A DNA stretch of 5,436 nt from SZUA-217 sp036446835 (GCA_036446835.1 JAZFTT010000185.1:1-5436), one strand, 5' to 3'. Counted from the first letter of the stretch, positions 1 through 5,436 are shown. The notes: generated from the sequence alone by a model not told the origin. Translations and numbers: made by a program.

Positions 1-140
1 CGGAGCAGATCAAGAAGTTTCGGATGATCCCCAAGGAGTTGGACCATGAGGACGGTGAGCTGACCGCCACCCAGAAGCTGAAACGGGCCGCCATGGACTC
101 GATGTTTGGCGACCTGATCGAGGACATGTACGGGTCGTGA
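1..140 (+). CDS. AMP-forming long-chain acyl-CoA ligase, C-terminal fragment
   Basis: The first bases read in the frame starting at base 3 as 45 residues ending ...DLIEDMYGS and a TGA stop; the 5' part lies outside the window. The stretch PKELDHEDGELTATQKLKR matches the C-terminal end of long-chain acyl-CoA synthetases of the FadD15/FAA1 type in the ANL superfamily, which make an acyl-AMP and then an acyl-CoA from a carboxylic acid, ATP and CoA. The lysine at bases 75-77 (the K of TQK) is probably the A10-motif lysine used in adenylation. That assignment comes from family knowledge, not from an alignment. The stop codon overlaps the GTG start of the next gene by four bases (GTGA, 137-140), so ligase and transporter are very likely co-transcribed and translationally coupled. 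With only the tail visible, chain-length or aromatic specificity cannot be judged. Confidence 0.85.
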   Translation, partial: EQIKKFRMIPKELDHEDGELTATQKLKRAAMDSMFGDLIEDMYGS

Positions 141-1162
141 CTCCCGGTCTTCTGATCCTTGCTCAGGAGTCAACGGTGGCGCCATCGGAATTCGGGAGGA
201 TGGTCGTCAACGCGATCAGTCTGGGAGCAATCTATGCAGTTCTGGCCCTGGGGTTTGTCATCATCTTCAAGGCGACTCAGGTCCTCAACTTTGCCCACGG
301 AGCCATTTCGGCGATGGGGGCCTTCCTTATCGCCTCCTTTGCCACGATCATCAATGTGCCAGGCCGCTGGATGGAGGGGTCCCCGGAATGGCTCCAGTGG
401 AGCCTTTCAGTGGTCTTCGCCCTTGTGGTAGCAGCCCTGATCGGTATGGCTCTGGAGCGAATGTTCCTCCGCCCCATGGTGGGTGAGGCGTTGTTCGCGC
501 TTGCGATCGTTACTTTGGGAATCGACATCATCGTTCGGACGATCACCAACGACTTCATCGGTCTGACCCCCCGGCCTATGGGCGACCCATTCGGTCTCAA
601 GATCGTTGGACTGGGCTGTGAAGACGGAGGATTCATAGGCGATGCAGATCTGATCGAATTGTGCTCGGTAAGAGTTCCCTGGACCACGGTGTTCCAGGTG
701 ACTGTTACCGTGATCCTTGTCGTCGCCGTGGCCATGTTCTTCCGGTCCCGTACGGGAATCGCCATGAAGGCCACGGCTTGGGACCAGGAAGTAGCTAGAG
801 CTCAGGGAATCAGCGTCGGTCGGATCTTTGCCACCGCCTGGGCCATCGGAGCCGTATTGGCCGCCATCGGAGGCCTCTTCATCTCGCTGTTTCCCCGGCG
901 TCCCAGTGGGGTCGATCAATTCACCGCCTTCTTCGCTTTCAGGGCCTTCCCGGCCATCATCCTCGGGGGCCTCGACTCGATCCTCGGAGCCATCGTCGGC
1001 GGCTTTGCGATCGGGTTTGCCGAGTCGGCGTCGAGCACCTATCTCACCTTTGAATGGCTTGGCACCGGTTTCGGCGGGGTAGTGCCGTACATCGTCATGT
1101 TGCTTGTACTCCTGATCAGGCCGTATGGCCTCTTCGGAACCGAACAGGTCCGACGGGTATGA
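137..1162 (+). CDS. livH: Branched-chain amino acid-type ABC transporter permease LivH
   Basis: This is one of two membrane permeases of a HAAT/Liv-type importer (BPD_transp_2 family), 341 residues, slightly longer than the roughly 300 usual for LivH. It is hydrophobic throughout. Family landmarks are visible in order: LNFAHG at residues 50-55 in the first helix-loop region, ERMFLRP near 107-113, the cytoplasmic EAA-like coupling loop TGIAMKATAWDQEVARAQGIS at about 206-226 that docks on an ATPase, RAFPAIILGGLDS at 269-281, and RPYGLFG at 328-334. A loop at about 145-185 carries two cysteines (C161, C176) and accounts for some of the extra length. The GTG start overlaps the ligase stop as GTGA, typical of coupled translation. 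No strong Shine-Dalgarno precedes it; GAGG at 120-123 is rather far upstream. An internal ATG at residue 22 has GGGAGG directly abutting it, too close to be a better start. Transport substrate is not determined by this sequence. Confidence 0.95.
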   Translation: MTPGLLILAQESTVAPSEFGRMVVNAISLGAIYAVLALGFVIIFKATQVLNFAHGAISAMGAFLIASFATIINVPGRWMEGSPEWLQWSLSVVFALVVAALIGMALERMFLRPMVGEALFALAIVTLGIDIIVRTITNDFIGLTPRPMGDPFGLKIVGLGCEDGGFIGDADLIELCSVRVPWTTVFQVTVTVILVVAVAMFFRSRTGIAMKATAWDQEVARAQGISVGRIFATAWAIGAVLAAIGGLFISLFPRRPSGVDQFTAFFAFRAFPAIILGGLDSILGAIVGGFAIGFAESASSTYLTFEWLGTGFGGVVPYIVMLLVLLIRPYGLFGTEQVRRV

Positions 1163-1171
1163 CGAACTCTC

Positions 1172-1184
1172 CCTCCACAGGAGG
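1172..1184 (+). promoter_or_regulatory. livM Shine-Dalgarno paired with its own anti-SD in a small hairpin
   Basis: AGGAGG at 1179-1184 lies six bases before the livM ATG and is a consensus ribosome binding site. Immediately upstream, CCTCC (1172-1176) is exactly complementary to GGAGG (1180-1184) across an ACA loop, so the RNA can fold to hide the site. The livH stop codon ends at 1162, only nine bases before this hairpin, so a ribosome finishing livH would overlap or melt it. The pairing is seen directly; the coupling role is inferred. Confidence 0.6.
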
Positions 1185-1190
1185 CCCTGA

Positions 1191-2429
1191 ATGAGAGGCC
1201 GACCACTCCTCCACACGCGCTACGAGGCCGATCAGGCCATTCTCAACACCATGACCAAGAAGGTCATGGTGGGACTCTTCTTGATCACGTTGGTGCTGGT
1301 CCCGTTTGGTGTTGTGCCCGGAATCGGTTTTCTGGCGAAGAGCGACTGGCTCCGTCTGCTCAGCACCGTGGCCATATTCGTTATCGGCGCGCTGGGCTTG
1401 AACATCCTTCTCGGAGTCGCCGGGCAGGTGTCGCTGGGACACGCCTTCTTCATGGGTGTGGGGGCATACGTGGCGGCAGCGCTGGGTGGAGACCCGGAGG
1501 GTCTGCGTCTCGGCTTCGGGCTTCCGATGTGGATCTGGCTCCCAGCAGCCGGGATCGTGGCGGCCGGGATCGGAGTCGCGTTCGGTCCTGCCGCCGTTCG
1601 CGTTCGGGGCCTTTACCTCGCCTTCGTCACGCTGGGTTTGGTGTTCGTGGGCGATTACGTGTTCCGAAACTGGATCTCGGTCACCGGTGGCGCCGAGGTG
1701 GGACGGACATTCCCCCCATTGGAGTTTCGTCTCTGGAAAGAGGAGGTGCCACTGATCGACTTCGCCTCCGACGGAGCGTGGTTCGGGATCCTGCTGACAT
1801 CAGAGGCCAAGACGTTCTACTTTCTCCTTGCGGCCGCTCTGTTGTTCATGCTGTTGGCCAAGAACTTGCAGCGGACCAGAGTGGGCCGGGCCTTCCAATC
1901 GATTCGGGACCGGGACGTCGCCGCCGAGATCATGGGGGTGGACGAGGTCGGCTACAAACTGAGGGCTTTTGGAATCTCATCGTTCTATGCAGGCGTCTCC
2001 GGTGCTCTCCTCGCCTCGTTTGTGGGGTCCGTCATCCCTTCCAGGTGGGATCTGTTCCTGTCCGTTCAGTTCATCGCCATCGTGCTCATCGGTGGTGCGG
2101 GGACAGTGGCCGGAGTAGTCCTCGGCTCCGCCTTCGTCACGTTGCTGCCTCGGATCGTTCAGGACGCCACCTTCTGGATGCAGGACGTGGTGATCGCCGG
2201 CGACAGTTTCTTGGCCCGTGTTCTCGACATCTTCGTCGCCACCGACGCAACAGACTTCGGCTTGATCAACACGCTTCCCGGCACCGGTCCGGGCTTATCG
2301 GTGTTCCAGCTCAATCAGGTCGTCTACGGTTTGCTGATAATCGGGTTCCTGATCTTCGAGCCACTGGGTCTTTTCGGTATATGGATCAGGATCCGCAACT
2401 ATTGGAAGGGTTGGCCGTTCACATATTGA
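1191..2429 (+). CDS. livM: Branched-chain amino acid-type ABC transporter permease LivM
   Basis: This is the second permease of the importer, 412 residues, close to the usual LivM length of about 425. A hydrophilic, cytoplasm-like N-terminal tail of about 24 residues precedes the first membrane helix (about 25-48). The LivM landmark GLNILLGVAGQVSLGHAFF spans about 69-87 and continues into MGVGAY. The EAA-like coupling loop runs from TRVGRAFQSIRDRD (residue 229 on) through AAEIMGVDEVGYKLRAF to about 261. IAIVLIGGAGTVAGVVLG follows, and EPLGLFGIW lies near the C-terminus. A non-membrane insertion at about 325-375 separates the last two hydrophobic segments. The ATG at 1191 is chosen because AGGAGG sits six bases upstream and it falls 28 bases after livH. 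An ATG at residue 21 is possible but lacks a comparable ribosome site. LivM pairs with LivH to form the translocation channel. Confidence 0.95.
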   Translation: MRGRPLLHTRYEADQAILNTMTKKVMVGLFLITLVLVPFGVVPGIGFLAKSDWLRLLSTVAIFVIGALGLNILLGVAGQVSLGHAFFMGVGAYVAAALGGDPEGLRLGFGLPMWIWLPAAGIVAAGIGVAFGPAAVRVRGLYLAFVTLGLVFVGDYVFRNWISVTGGAEVGRTFPPLEFRLWKEEVPLIDFASDGAWFGILLTSEAKTFYFLLAAALLFMLLAKNLQRTRVGRAFQSIRDRDVAAEIMGVDEVGYKLRAFGISSFYAGVSGALLASFVGSVIPSRWDLFLSVQFIAIVLIGGAGTVAGVVLGSAFVTLLPRIVQDATFWMQDVVIAGDSFLARVLDIFVATDATDFGLINTLPGTGPGLSVFQLNQVVYGLLIIGFLIFEPLGLFGIWIRIRNYWKGWPFTY

Positions 2430-2435
2430 ACGGTC
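2413..2435 (+). other. Hairpin spanning the livM stop codon
   Basis: GGCCGTTC (2413-2420) can pair with GAACGGTC (2428-2435) over a seven-base loop ACATATT. The eight-pair stem has one G-U wobble, and its six inner pairs CCGTTC/GAACGG are perfect. The livM TGA (2427-2429) straddles the loop and 3' arm, so translating ribosomes would unfold it and it would re-form behind them. There is no T-tract, so it does not look like a terminator. It could be an mRNA processing or stabilising element. Confidence 0.4.
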
Positions 2436-2442
2436 CGACAAA

Positions 2443-2459
2443 AGAGACCCCAGGTCTCT
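2443..2459 (+). other. Small hairpin in the livK leader
   Basis: AGAGACC (2443-2449) and GGTCTCT (2453-2459) form a perfect seven-pair stem over a three-base CCA loop in the 53-base livM-livK gap. It ends seven bases before the livK AGGAGG ribosome site and leaves that site unpaired. Such a 5' structure could protect the livK part of the message or mark a cleavage point. The inverted repeat is seen; function is inferred. Confidence 0.4.
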
Positions 2460-2466
2460 GTAACAG

Positions 2467-2472
2467 AGGAGG
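2467..2472 (+). promoter_or_regulatory. livK ribosome binding site
   Basis: AGGAGG at 2467-2472 sits ten bases before the livK ATG inside a long purine run, with a second possible contact AAGGA at 2473-2477, five bases before the ATG. This is the richest ribosome site in the window and fits a binding protein that must outnumber its membrane complex. It decides the ATG at 2483 as the start, although the frame remains open far upstream inside livM. Confidence 0.75.
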
Positions 2473-2482
2473 AAGGAAGACT

Positions 2483-3871
2483 ATGAAAACGAAGTACAAA
2501 TGGGTCGCGATCGTCCTGGCGTTGGGTCTTGTCTTGGCCGCATGTGGCGGCGATGACAGCGCCGACACGACGGAGGCCGCTGCTCCCGCCACGACGGAGG
2601 CCGAAACTCCTGACACGACGGAGGCCGAAACTCCTGACACCACGGAGGCCGAAGGAGAGATGATCCTCACCGACGTCGGTGTCGACCTCGAAGCCGGCAC
2701 TATCACGGTCGGCCTCCTTTCCGACCTGACTGGGGTGTTCTCGGCCCTCGTCAAGCCGGTAGTCGCCGGTTATCAGTTCCAGGTCGATGCCATCAATGCG
2801 GCGGGCGGTATTCACGGTCTCGAAATCAAACTCGAGGTGCGTGACACCGTCTACACCGTGGATACTCATGTCCAACTGTACGAGGAGCTCCGCGACAAGG
2901 TCGTCACAATCGGCCATTCGACGGGGTCGCCGCACACCGTGGCAATCAAAGATCAGCTGGCAGAGGACAACATGTTCGCCATCCCTCTCACCTGGTACTC
3001 AGGATGGAGCGATCCGGCCATCAACGCGAACATCGTGCCCCATGGAGAGCCTTACTGTCTGGAGTCGATGAACGTTCTCGGCTTCATCATGGCGCAGAAT
3101 CCCGACTTTTCGACTATCGCCATTGCCTCCAACGCTGGTGACTACGGCCAGGATTCGGCGCAAGGCGCCAAGATTGCTGCTGAGGCTCTCGGGCTTACAG
3201 TCGTCTATGACGGCGAGGCCAAGATCAATGCCGCCGATGAGGCCACCCTCGCAGAGGTTGTGACCGGTATTGTCAGTAATCCGGCCGATATCGTCTGGGT
3301 GACGACCTCGCCCGGCGCATACGCCGGTATCTACGGGCAATCTCTCGCTGCAGGCGTGGTTGCAGTCTGGTCCGGCGCGGCCGTGGCCTGGGTTCCGTCG
3401 TTCATTGGTCCGGATTCGGCGATCCGTGACGCTGTCGTGCGCGACTGGATCTTTGGGCTGCCCTACTCGCCTTGGAATGCGGACAACCCGGGCACCAAAG
3501 CCGCGATCGAGATGCTCAAAGCAGCCGATCCGGATATCGCCGCCTTCGACTACTACCTCGAAGGTATTGGCGAGGCGCTGCTGATAGAGAGGATCCTCAA
3601 CGACGCCTACGAAAATGGCGACCTGACCCGGGCCGGTGTCCTGGCAGCCGCCAAGAGCCTCGAGTCGATGTCCTGGAATGGCCTGTGGCCTGACCAGAGC
3701 TTCGTCGGTGAGCCCAACGACATCGTCGGGCGAACCGCGATCATCGTGAAGCCCAGTATCACCGATCTGGAGGCCGGTGGCTCCGGAGTGGAGATTCTCG
3801 ATCCGGCTTACACCAGCGATATCGCTGCTGCGTTCCAGTTCGATGAGACCTGCTTCGACGCATTCGGATAA
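2483..3871 (+). CDS. livK: Lipoprotein substrate-binding protein of a Liv-type ABC transporter
   Basis: This is a 462-residue extracytoplasmic binding protein of the type I periplasmic-binding fold (Peripla_BP_6/LivK-like). Residues 1-20 form a lipoprotein signal peptide: basic MKTKYK, a hydrophobic core, then the lipobox LAAC with C21 as the lipidated cysteine. An acidic linker at 22-59 contains a tandem octapeptide TTEAETPD. The ligand-binding domain begins near residue 72 (TITVGLLSDLTG), with the family-typical INAAGGIHG at 104-112 and a possible ligand-contact region GHSTGSPHT at 144-152. Two cysteines remain in the mature domain, C192 and C457; a disulfide is possible but untested. The start is fixed by AGGAGG ten bases upstream and by the signal peptide; the same frame stays open upstream through livM, but that part is arginine-rich noise. 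Compared with E. coli LivK (about 369 residues) the extra length is partly linker. Substrate is not readable from these motifs: amino acids, amides, short fatty acids and aromatic acids all occur in this family. Confidence 0.93.
   Translation: MKTKYKWVAIVLALGLVLAACGGDDSADTTEAAAPATTEAETPDTTEAETPDTTEAEGEMILTDVGVDLEAGTITVGLLSDLTGVFSALVKPVVAGYQFQVDAINAAGGIHGLEIKLEVRDTVYTVDTHVQLYEELRDKVVTIGHSTGSPHTVAIKDQLAEDNMFAIPLTWYSGWSDPAINANIVPHGEPYCLESMNVLGFIMAQNPDFSTIAIASNAGDYGQDSAQGAKIAAEALGLTVVYDGEAKINAADEATLAEVVTGIVSNPADIVWVTTSPGAYAGIYGQSLAAGVVAVWSGAAVAWVPSFIGPDSAIRDAVVRDWIFGLPYSPWNADNPGTKAAIEMLKAADPDIAAFDYYLEGIGEALLIERILNDAYENGDLTRAGVLAAAKSLESMSWNGLWPDQSFVGEPNDIVGRTAIIVKPSITDLEAGGSGVEILDPAYTSDIAAAFQFDETCFDAFG
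2567..2653 (+). repeat. 24-bp tandem repeat coding the LivK surface linker
   Basis: Units begin at 2567, 2591, 2615 and 2639 with a 24-base period. Units two and three are identical. Unit one shares the first 12 bases and then diverges. The last unit is a 15-base partial copy with one change (ACCACG for ACGACG). They encode TTEAAAPA, TTEAETPD, TTEAETPD and TTEAE at residues 29-57, just after the lipidated cysteine. The period is a multiple of three, so copy-number change would alter linker length without breaking the frame. Confidence 0.85.
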
Positions 3872-3884
3872 GTAGCGGATAGTC

Positions 3885-3914
3885 CTGTGGAGTGGCCTTC
3901 GGGCCACTCCACAG
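3885..3914 (+). terminator. Strong UUCG-capped hairpin after livK
   Basis: CTGTGGAGTGGCC (3885-3897) pairs perfectly with GGCCACTCCACAG (3902-3914) across a TTCG loop, giving 13 pairs closed by a C-G pair on a UUCG tetraloop, an unusually stable RNA cap. Bulging C3884 would let AGT (3881-3883) pair with ACT (3915-3917). It begins 14 bases after the livK stop. No T-tract follows on either strand, so it is not a classic intrinsic terminator. It may be a T-less terminator of the kind proposed in actinobacteria, a partial attenuator, or a 3' barrier to exonucleases that stabilises livK mRNA. Confidence 0.75.
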
Positions 3915-3932
3915 ACTCGACGTGAGTTGTGC

Positions 3933-3962
3933 GTTGTGAGTGGGAGCGGGCCCATTCACAAC
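3933..3962 (+). other. Second hairpin between livK and livF
   Basis: GTTGTGAGTGGG (3933-3944) pairs with CCCATTCACAAC (3951-3962) over a six-base loop AGCGGG: twelve pairs with a single G-U wobble. It lies 18 bases after the first post-livK hairpin and ends 23 bases before the livF GTG, leaving the weak livF ribosome site outside. No T-tract follows. Because the structured region holds the alternative upstream GTG at 3929, it also argues against livF starting there. Tandem placement suggests termination or processing; the role is inferred. Confidence 0.6.
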
Positions 3963-3973
3963 CCAGATCCCAT

Positions 3974-3978
3974 GAGAG
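3974..3978 (+). promoter_or_regulatory. Weak livF ribosome binding site deciding the GTG start
   Basis: GAGAG at 3974-3978 lies seven bases before GTG at 3986. It is the only plausible Shine-Dalgarno-like sequence ahead of livF. It is much weaker than the sites of livM and livK, which fits a lower ATPase expression level than the binding protein. Confidence 0.45.
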
Positions 3979-3985
3979 ACAGTTT

Positions 3986-4777
3986 GTGCTAGCCGTCGAG
4001 AATCTCGAAGTCGTCTACAACGACGTCGTTCTGGTGTTGCGCGGCATATCCATCGAGGTTCCCGACGGCAAGATCGTCGCCCTACTCGGTGCCAACGGTG
4101 CCGGCAAGACCACCACGCTTCGTGCCATCACCGGGCTTCTCGACATCCATGAGGGCGATATCACCAAGGGCGAAATCCACCTCGAAGGCGTGAACATCAC
4201 CGAAGAGGACCCTTCGAAGCGAGTGCGGCTCGGTATCTCCCAGGTGATGGAAGGCAGACGCGTGTTCGCCGAACTGACAGTCGACGACAATCTAAGGGCC
4301 GGGGCCTACGTCAACAGGAACGCTTTCAAGGTCAAAGCCTCATATGACCGGGTGATGACCATGTTTCCAAGACTTGCCGAGCGGAAGACATCTACTGCTG
4401 GATACCTCTCGGGTGGCGAACAACAGATGCTCGCCATCGGCCGGGCCCTGATGCAGGACCCGAAGCTGCTCATCCTCGACGAGCCCTCTCTCGGGCTGGC
4501 GCCGCTGCTGGTGCAGGAGGTCCGCGACGTGATCGTCGACATCAACACTCAGGGTGTCTCAGTCCTGTTGATCGAGCAGAATGCCAATATGGCGCTGACG
4601 ATCGCCGACCACGGTTACATCATGGAAAACGGGAAGATTGTCATGGACGGCGACCCCGCAAGACTGCTCAAGGACGAGGATGTCAAGGAGTTCTACCTCG
4701 GTCTTCACGCCACCGGCGAGCAGAAGTCGTTCCGCGACGTGAAGCACTACAAGCGTCGCAAGAGGTGGCTGTCGTGA
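3986..4777 (+). CDS. livF: Liv-type ABC transporter ATP-binding protein LivF
   Basis: This is a cytoplasmic ATPase subunit, 263 residues from the GTG at 3986. Walker A is GANGAGKTT (35-43). The Q-loop Q86 lies in ISQVMEGRRVF, with the LivF-typical EGRRVF. The ABC signature is YLSGGEQQM (140-148). Walker B is LLILDEP (161-167), followed by the D-loop SLGLAP. The H-loop position holds glutamine (LLIEQNANMAL, Q198); LivF proteins commonly have VEQNA there, so this is family-typical rather than a defect. A basic tail of about 23 residues (KHYKRRKRWLS at 253-263) extends past the usual LivF end. Translation could also open at GTG 3929, but the added 19 residues are hydrophilic, unlike the family, overlap a hairpin and lack a ribosome site. 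The nucleotide-binding domain starts cleanly at LAVENLEVVYNDVVLVL. The TGA stop overlaps the livG GTG. LivF should pair with LivG to power LivHM. Confidence 0.93.
   Translation: MLAVENLEVVYNDVVLVLRGISIEVPDGKIVALLGANGAGKTTTLRAITGLLDIHEGDITKGEIHLEGVNITEEDPSKRVRLGISQVMEGRRVFAELTVDDNLRAGAYVNRNAFKVKASYDRVMTMFPRLAERKTSTAGYLSGGEQQMLAIGRALMQDPKLLILDEPSLGLAPLLVQEVRDVIVDINTQGVSVLLIEQNANMALTIADHGYIMENGKIVMDGDPARLLKDEDVKEFYLGLHATGEQKSFRDVKHYKRRKRWLS
4761..4768 (+). promoter_or_regulatory. livG ribosome binding site inside the livF 3' end
   Basis: AGAGGTGG at 4761-4768 lies within the last livF codons, with AGAGG eight bases before the GTG at 4774. Together with the GTGA stop/start overlap it supports the chosen livG start and coupled translation of the two ATPases. 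Confidence 0.55.
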
Positions 4778-5436
4778 GTGGCCGACTGCTCAAACGCAGA
4801 GTCGATAGGTCCGGACCCAAGGACTATGACCACCTGCTCGACGTCAAGGACGTGCATCTCGCCTTCAAGGGTGTCAAGGCCATCGACGGTGTCTCCTTCC
4901 ACGTCGACGATGGTGAGCTCTTCGCGATCATCGGTCCCAACGGCTCCGGCAAGACCTCACTTTTCAACTCGATCAACCAGGTCTACAAGCCTCAGGAGGG
5001 CGATATCTTGTGGAAGGGCGAGTCTCTGATGGATCTCAAGCCCAACAAGACAGCCGAATTGGGAGTTGCCCGCACGTTCCAGAACATCGCTCTTTATCCA
5101 CACATGACAGTGGTCGAGAACATTCTCACCGGCCGCCACGTGCGGATGGAGGCCGGCTGGCTGGCCGGGTCGGTCTGGTGGGGCAAGGCCAAGACCGAGG
5201 AGATCGAAAACCGGGGGATCGTCGAGGACATCATCGACTTCCTCGAGATCGAACAATGGAGGAAGTATCCGGTCGGCTTGCTTCCCTATGGCATCCAGAA
5301 GCGGGTTGAATTGGGACGCGCCCTGGCGATGGATCCGGAGCTGCTGCTCCTCGACGAACCGGTCGCGGGCATGAACCTCGAGGAGACCGAGGACATGGCC
5401 CGGTTCATCCTCGACGTCCTGGACGAGTTGGGGATC
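4774..5436 (+). CDS. livG: Liv-type ABC transporter ATP-binding protein LivG, 3'-truncated by the window end
   Basis: An open frame of 221 codons runs off the window; complete LivG proteins are about 250 residues or longer, so at least 30 residues are missing. A hydrophilic N-terminal extension of about 21 residues (SGRLLKRRVDRSGPKDYDH) precedes the domain start LLDVKDVHLAFKGVKAIDGVSF. Walker A is GPNGSGKTS (54-62). The Q-loop is ARTFQNIALYPHMTVVEN, with Q103. The signature region is LPYGIQKRVELGRAL (170-184), a variant of LSGGQ usual in LivG, where LSYG or LPYG is common. Walker B is LLLLDEP (190-196), followed by VAGMN, a LivG hallmark. The H-loop histidine would come just after the cut. 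The GTG start forms a GTGA overlap with the livF stop. A nearby GTG at 4778 opens a different frame that lacks these motifs. LivG partners LivF as the second ATPase of the importer. Confidence 0.94.
   Translation, partial: MSGRLLKRRVDRSGPKDYDHLLDVKDVHLAFKGVKAIDGVSFHVDDGELFAIIGPNGSGKTSLFNSINQVYKPQEGDILWKGESLMDLKPNKTAELGVARTFQNIALYPHMTVVENILTGRHVRMEAGWLAGSVWWGKAKTEEIENRGIVEDIIDFLEIEQWRKYPVGLLPYGIQKRVELGRALAMDPELLLLDEPVAGMNLEETEDMARFILDVLDELGI

Noticed and set aside
407..1216. A 269-codon antisense open frame opposite livH.
   Set aside because: Hydrophilic Gly/Asp/Arg-rich composition without any domain, lying exactly opposite a strongly conserved permease; it is a by-product of G+C-rich codon use.
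1529..2482. The livK reading frame stays open for 318 codons upstream, overlapping livM, and could be read as one 780-residue protein.
   Set aside because: The upstream part is Arg/Ser-rich low-information sequence typical of an off-frame reading of a G+C-rich gene. The true start has AGGAGG and a lipoprotein signal peptide directly after the ATG at 2483.
2999..3955. A 318-codon antisense open frame opposite livK.
   Set aside because: No recognisable motif, no clear ribosome site, and complete overlap with a well-supported binding protein. It also starts inside the post-livK hairpin region.
3929..3985. An upstream GTG that would add 19 residues to LivF.
   Set aside because: It lies among the hairpins, has no ribosome site at proper spacing, and the added residues do not resemble a LivF N-terminus. 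GTG 3986 gives the standard domain start.
3872..3985. Search for a sigma-70-like promoter for livFG in the livK-livF gap.
   Set aside because: No convincing -35/-10 pair is visible; the space is almost wholly taken up by the two hairpins.
4578..4583. Glutamine in place of the H-loop histidine in LivF, considered as an inactivated ATPase.
   Set aside because: The VEQNA/IEQNA form is normal for LivF, including in functional transporters, so it is not evidence of loss.
4778..5029. A short GTG-initiated open frame right after the livF stop.
   Set aside because: It is out of frame with the Walker A, Q-loop, signature and Walker B motifs of LivG, which read continuously from GTG 4774 to the window end.

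Overview
The window carries most of a high-affinity branched-chain-amino-acid-type (HAAT/Liv) ABC transporter operon, all on the + strand and with almost no space between genes. It opens with the last 45 codons of an AMP-forming acyl-CoA ligase. The DNA is G+C-rich. The binding protein has a lipobox ending in LAAC, followed by an acidic linker rich in Asp, Thr and Glu. GTG starts occur in GTGA overlaps. These traits together suggest a high-GC Gram-positive bacterium (Actinomycetota), most like the uncultured or marine and soil Acidimicrobiia. That placement rests on sequence style, not on a phylogenetic marker.

Layout: 1-140, 3' end of a long-chain acyl-CoA ligase; 137-1162, permease LivH, overlapping the ligase by 4 bp; 1191-2429, permease LivM; 2483-3871, lipoprotein binding protein LivK; 3986-4777, ATPase LivF; 4774-5436, ATPase LivG, overlapping livF by 4 bp and cut by the window end just before its H-loop. 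No stretch longer than about 115 bases lacks a gene. I found no tRNA, rRNA, CRISPR, insertion sequence or convincing sigma-70 promoter.

How it works together: LivK, anchored to the outer face of the membrane by a lipidated cysteine, should capture a small carboxylate. LivH and LivM form the channel and LivF and LivG hydrolyse ATP to drive import. The ligase is fused to the operon by a stop/start overlap, so the cargo could be a carboxylic acid that is activated to its CoA ester after entry, rather than leucine, isoleucine or valine. The protein families alone do not settle the substrate.

The most unusual signal is RNA-level structure in the gaps. Two small hairpins sit directly before livK (2413-2435, 2443-2459). 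Two strong ones follow it (3885-3914 with a UUCG tetraloop, and 3933-3962), with no T-tract after either. A separate small hairpin pairs CCTCC with the Shine-Dalgarno of livM. The pattern suggests that livK mRNA level is set separately from the channel and ATPase genes, and that livM translation is coupled to livH. I see no wholly new system here; the window is a recognisable transporter operon with interesting regulatory detail.
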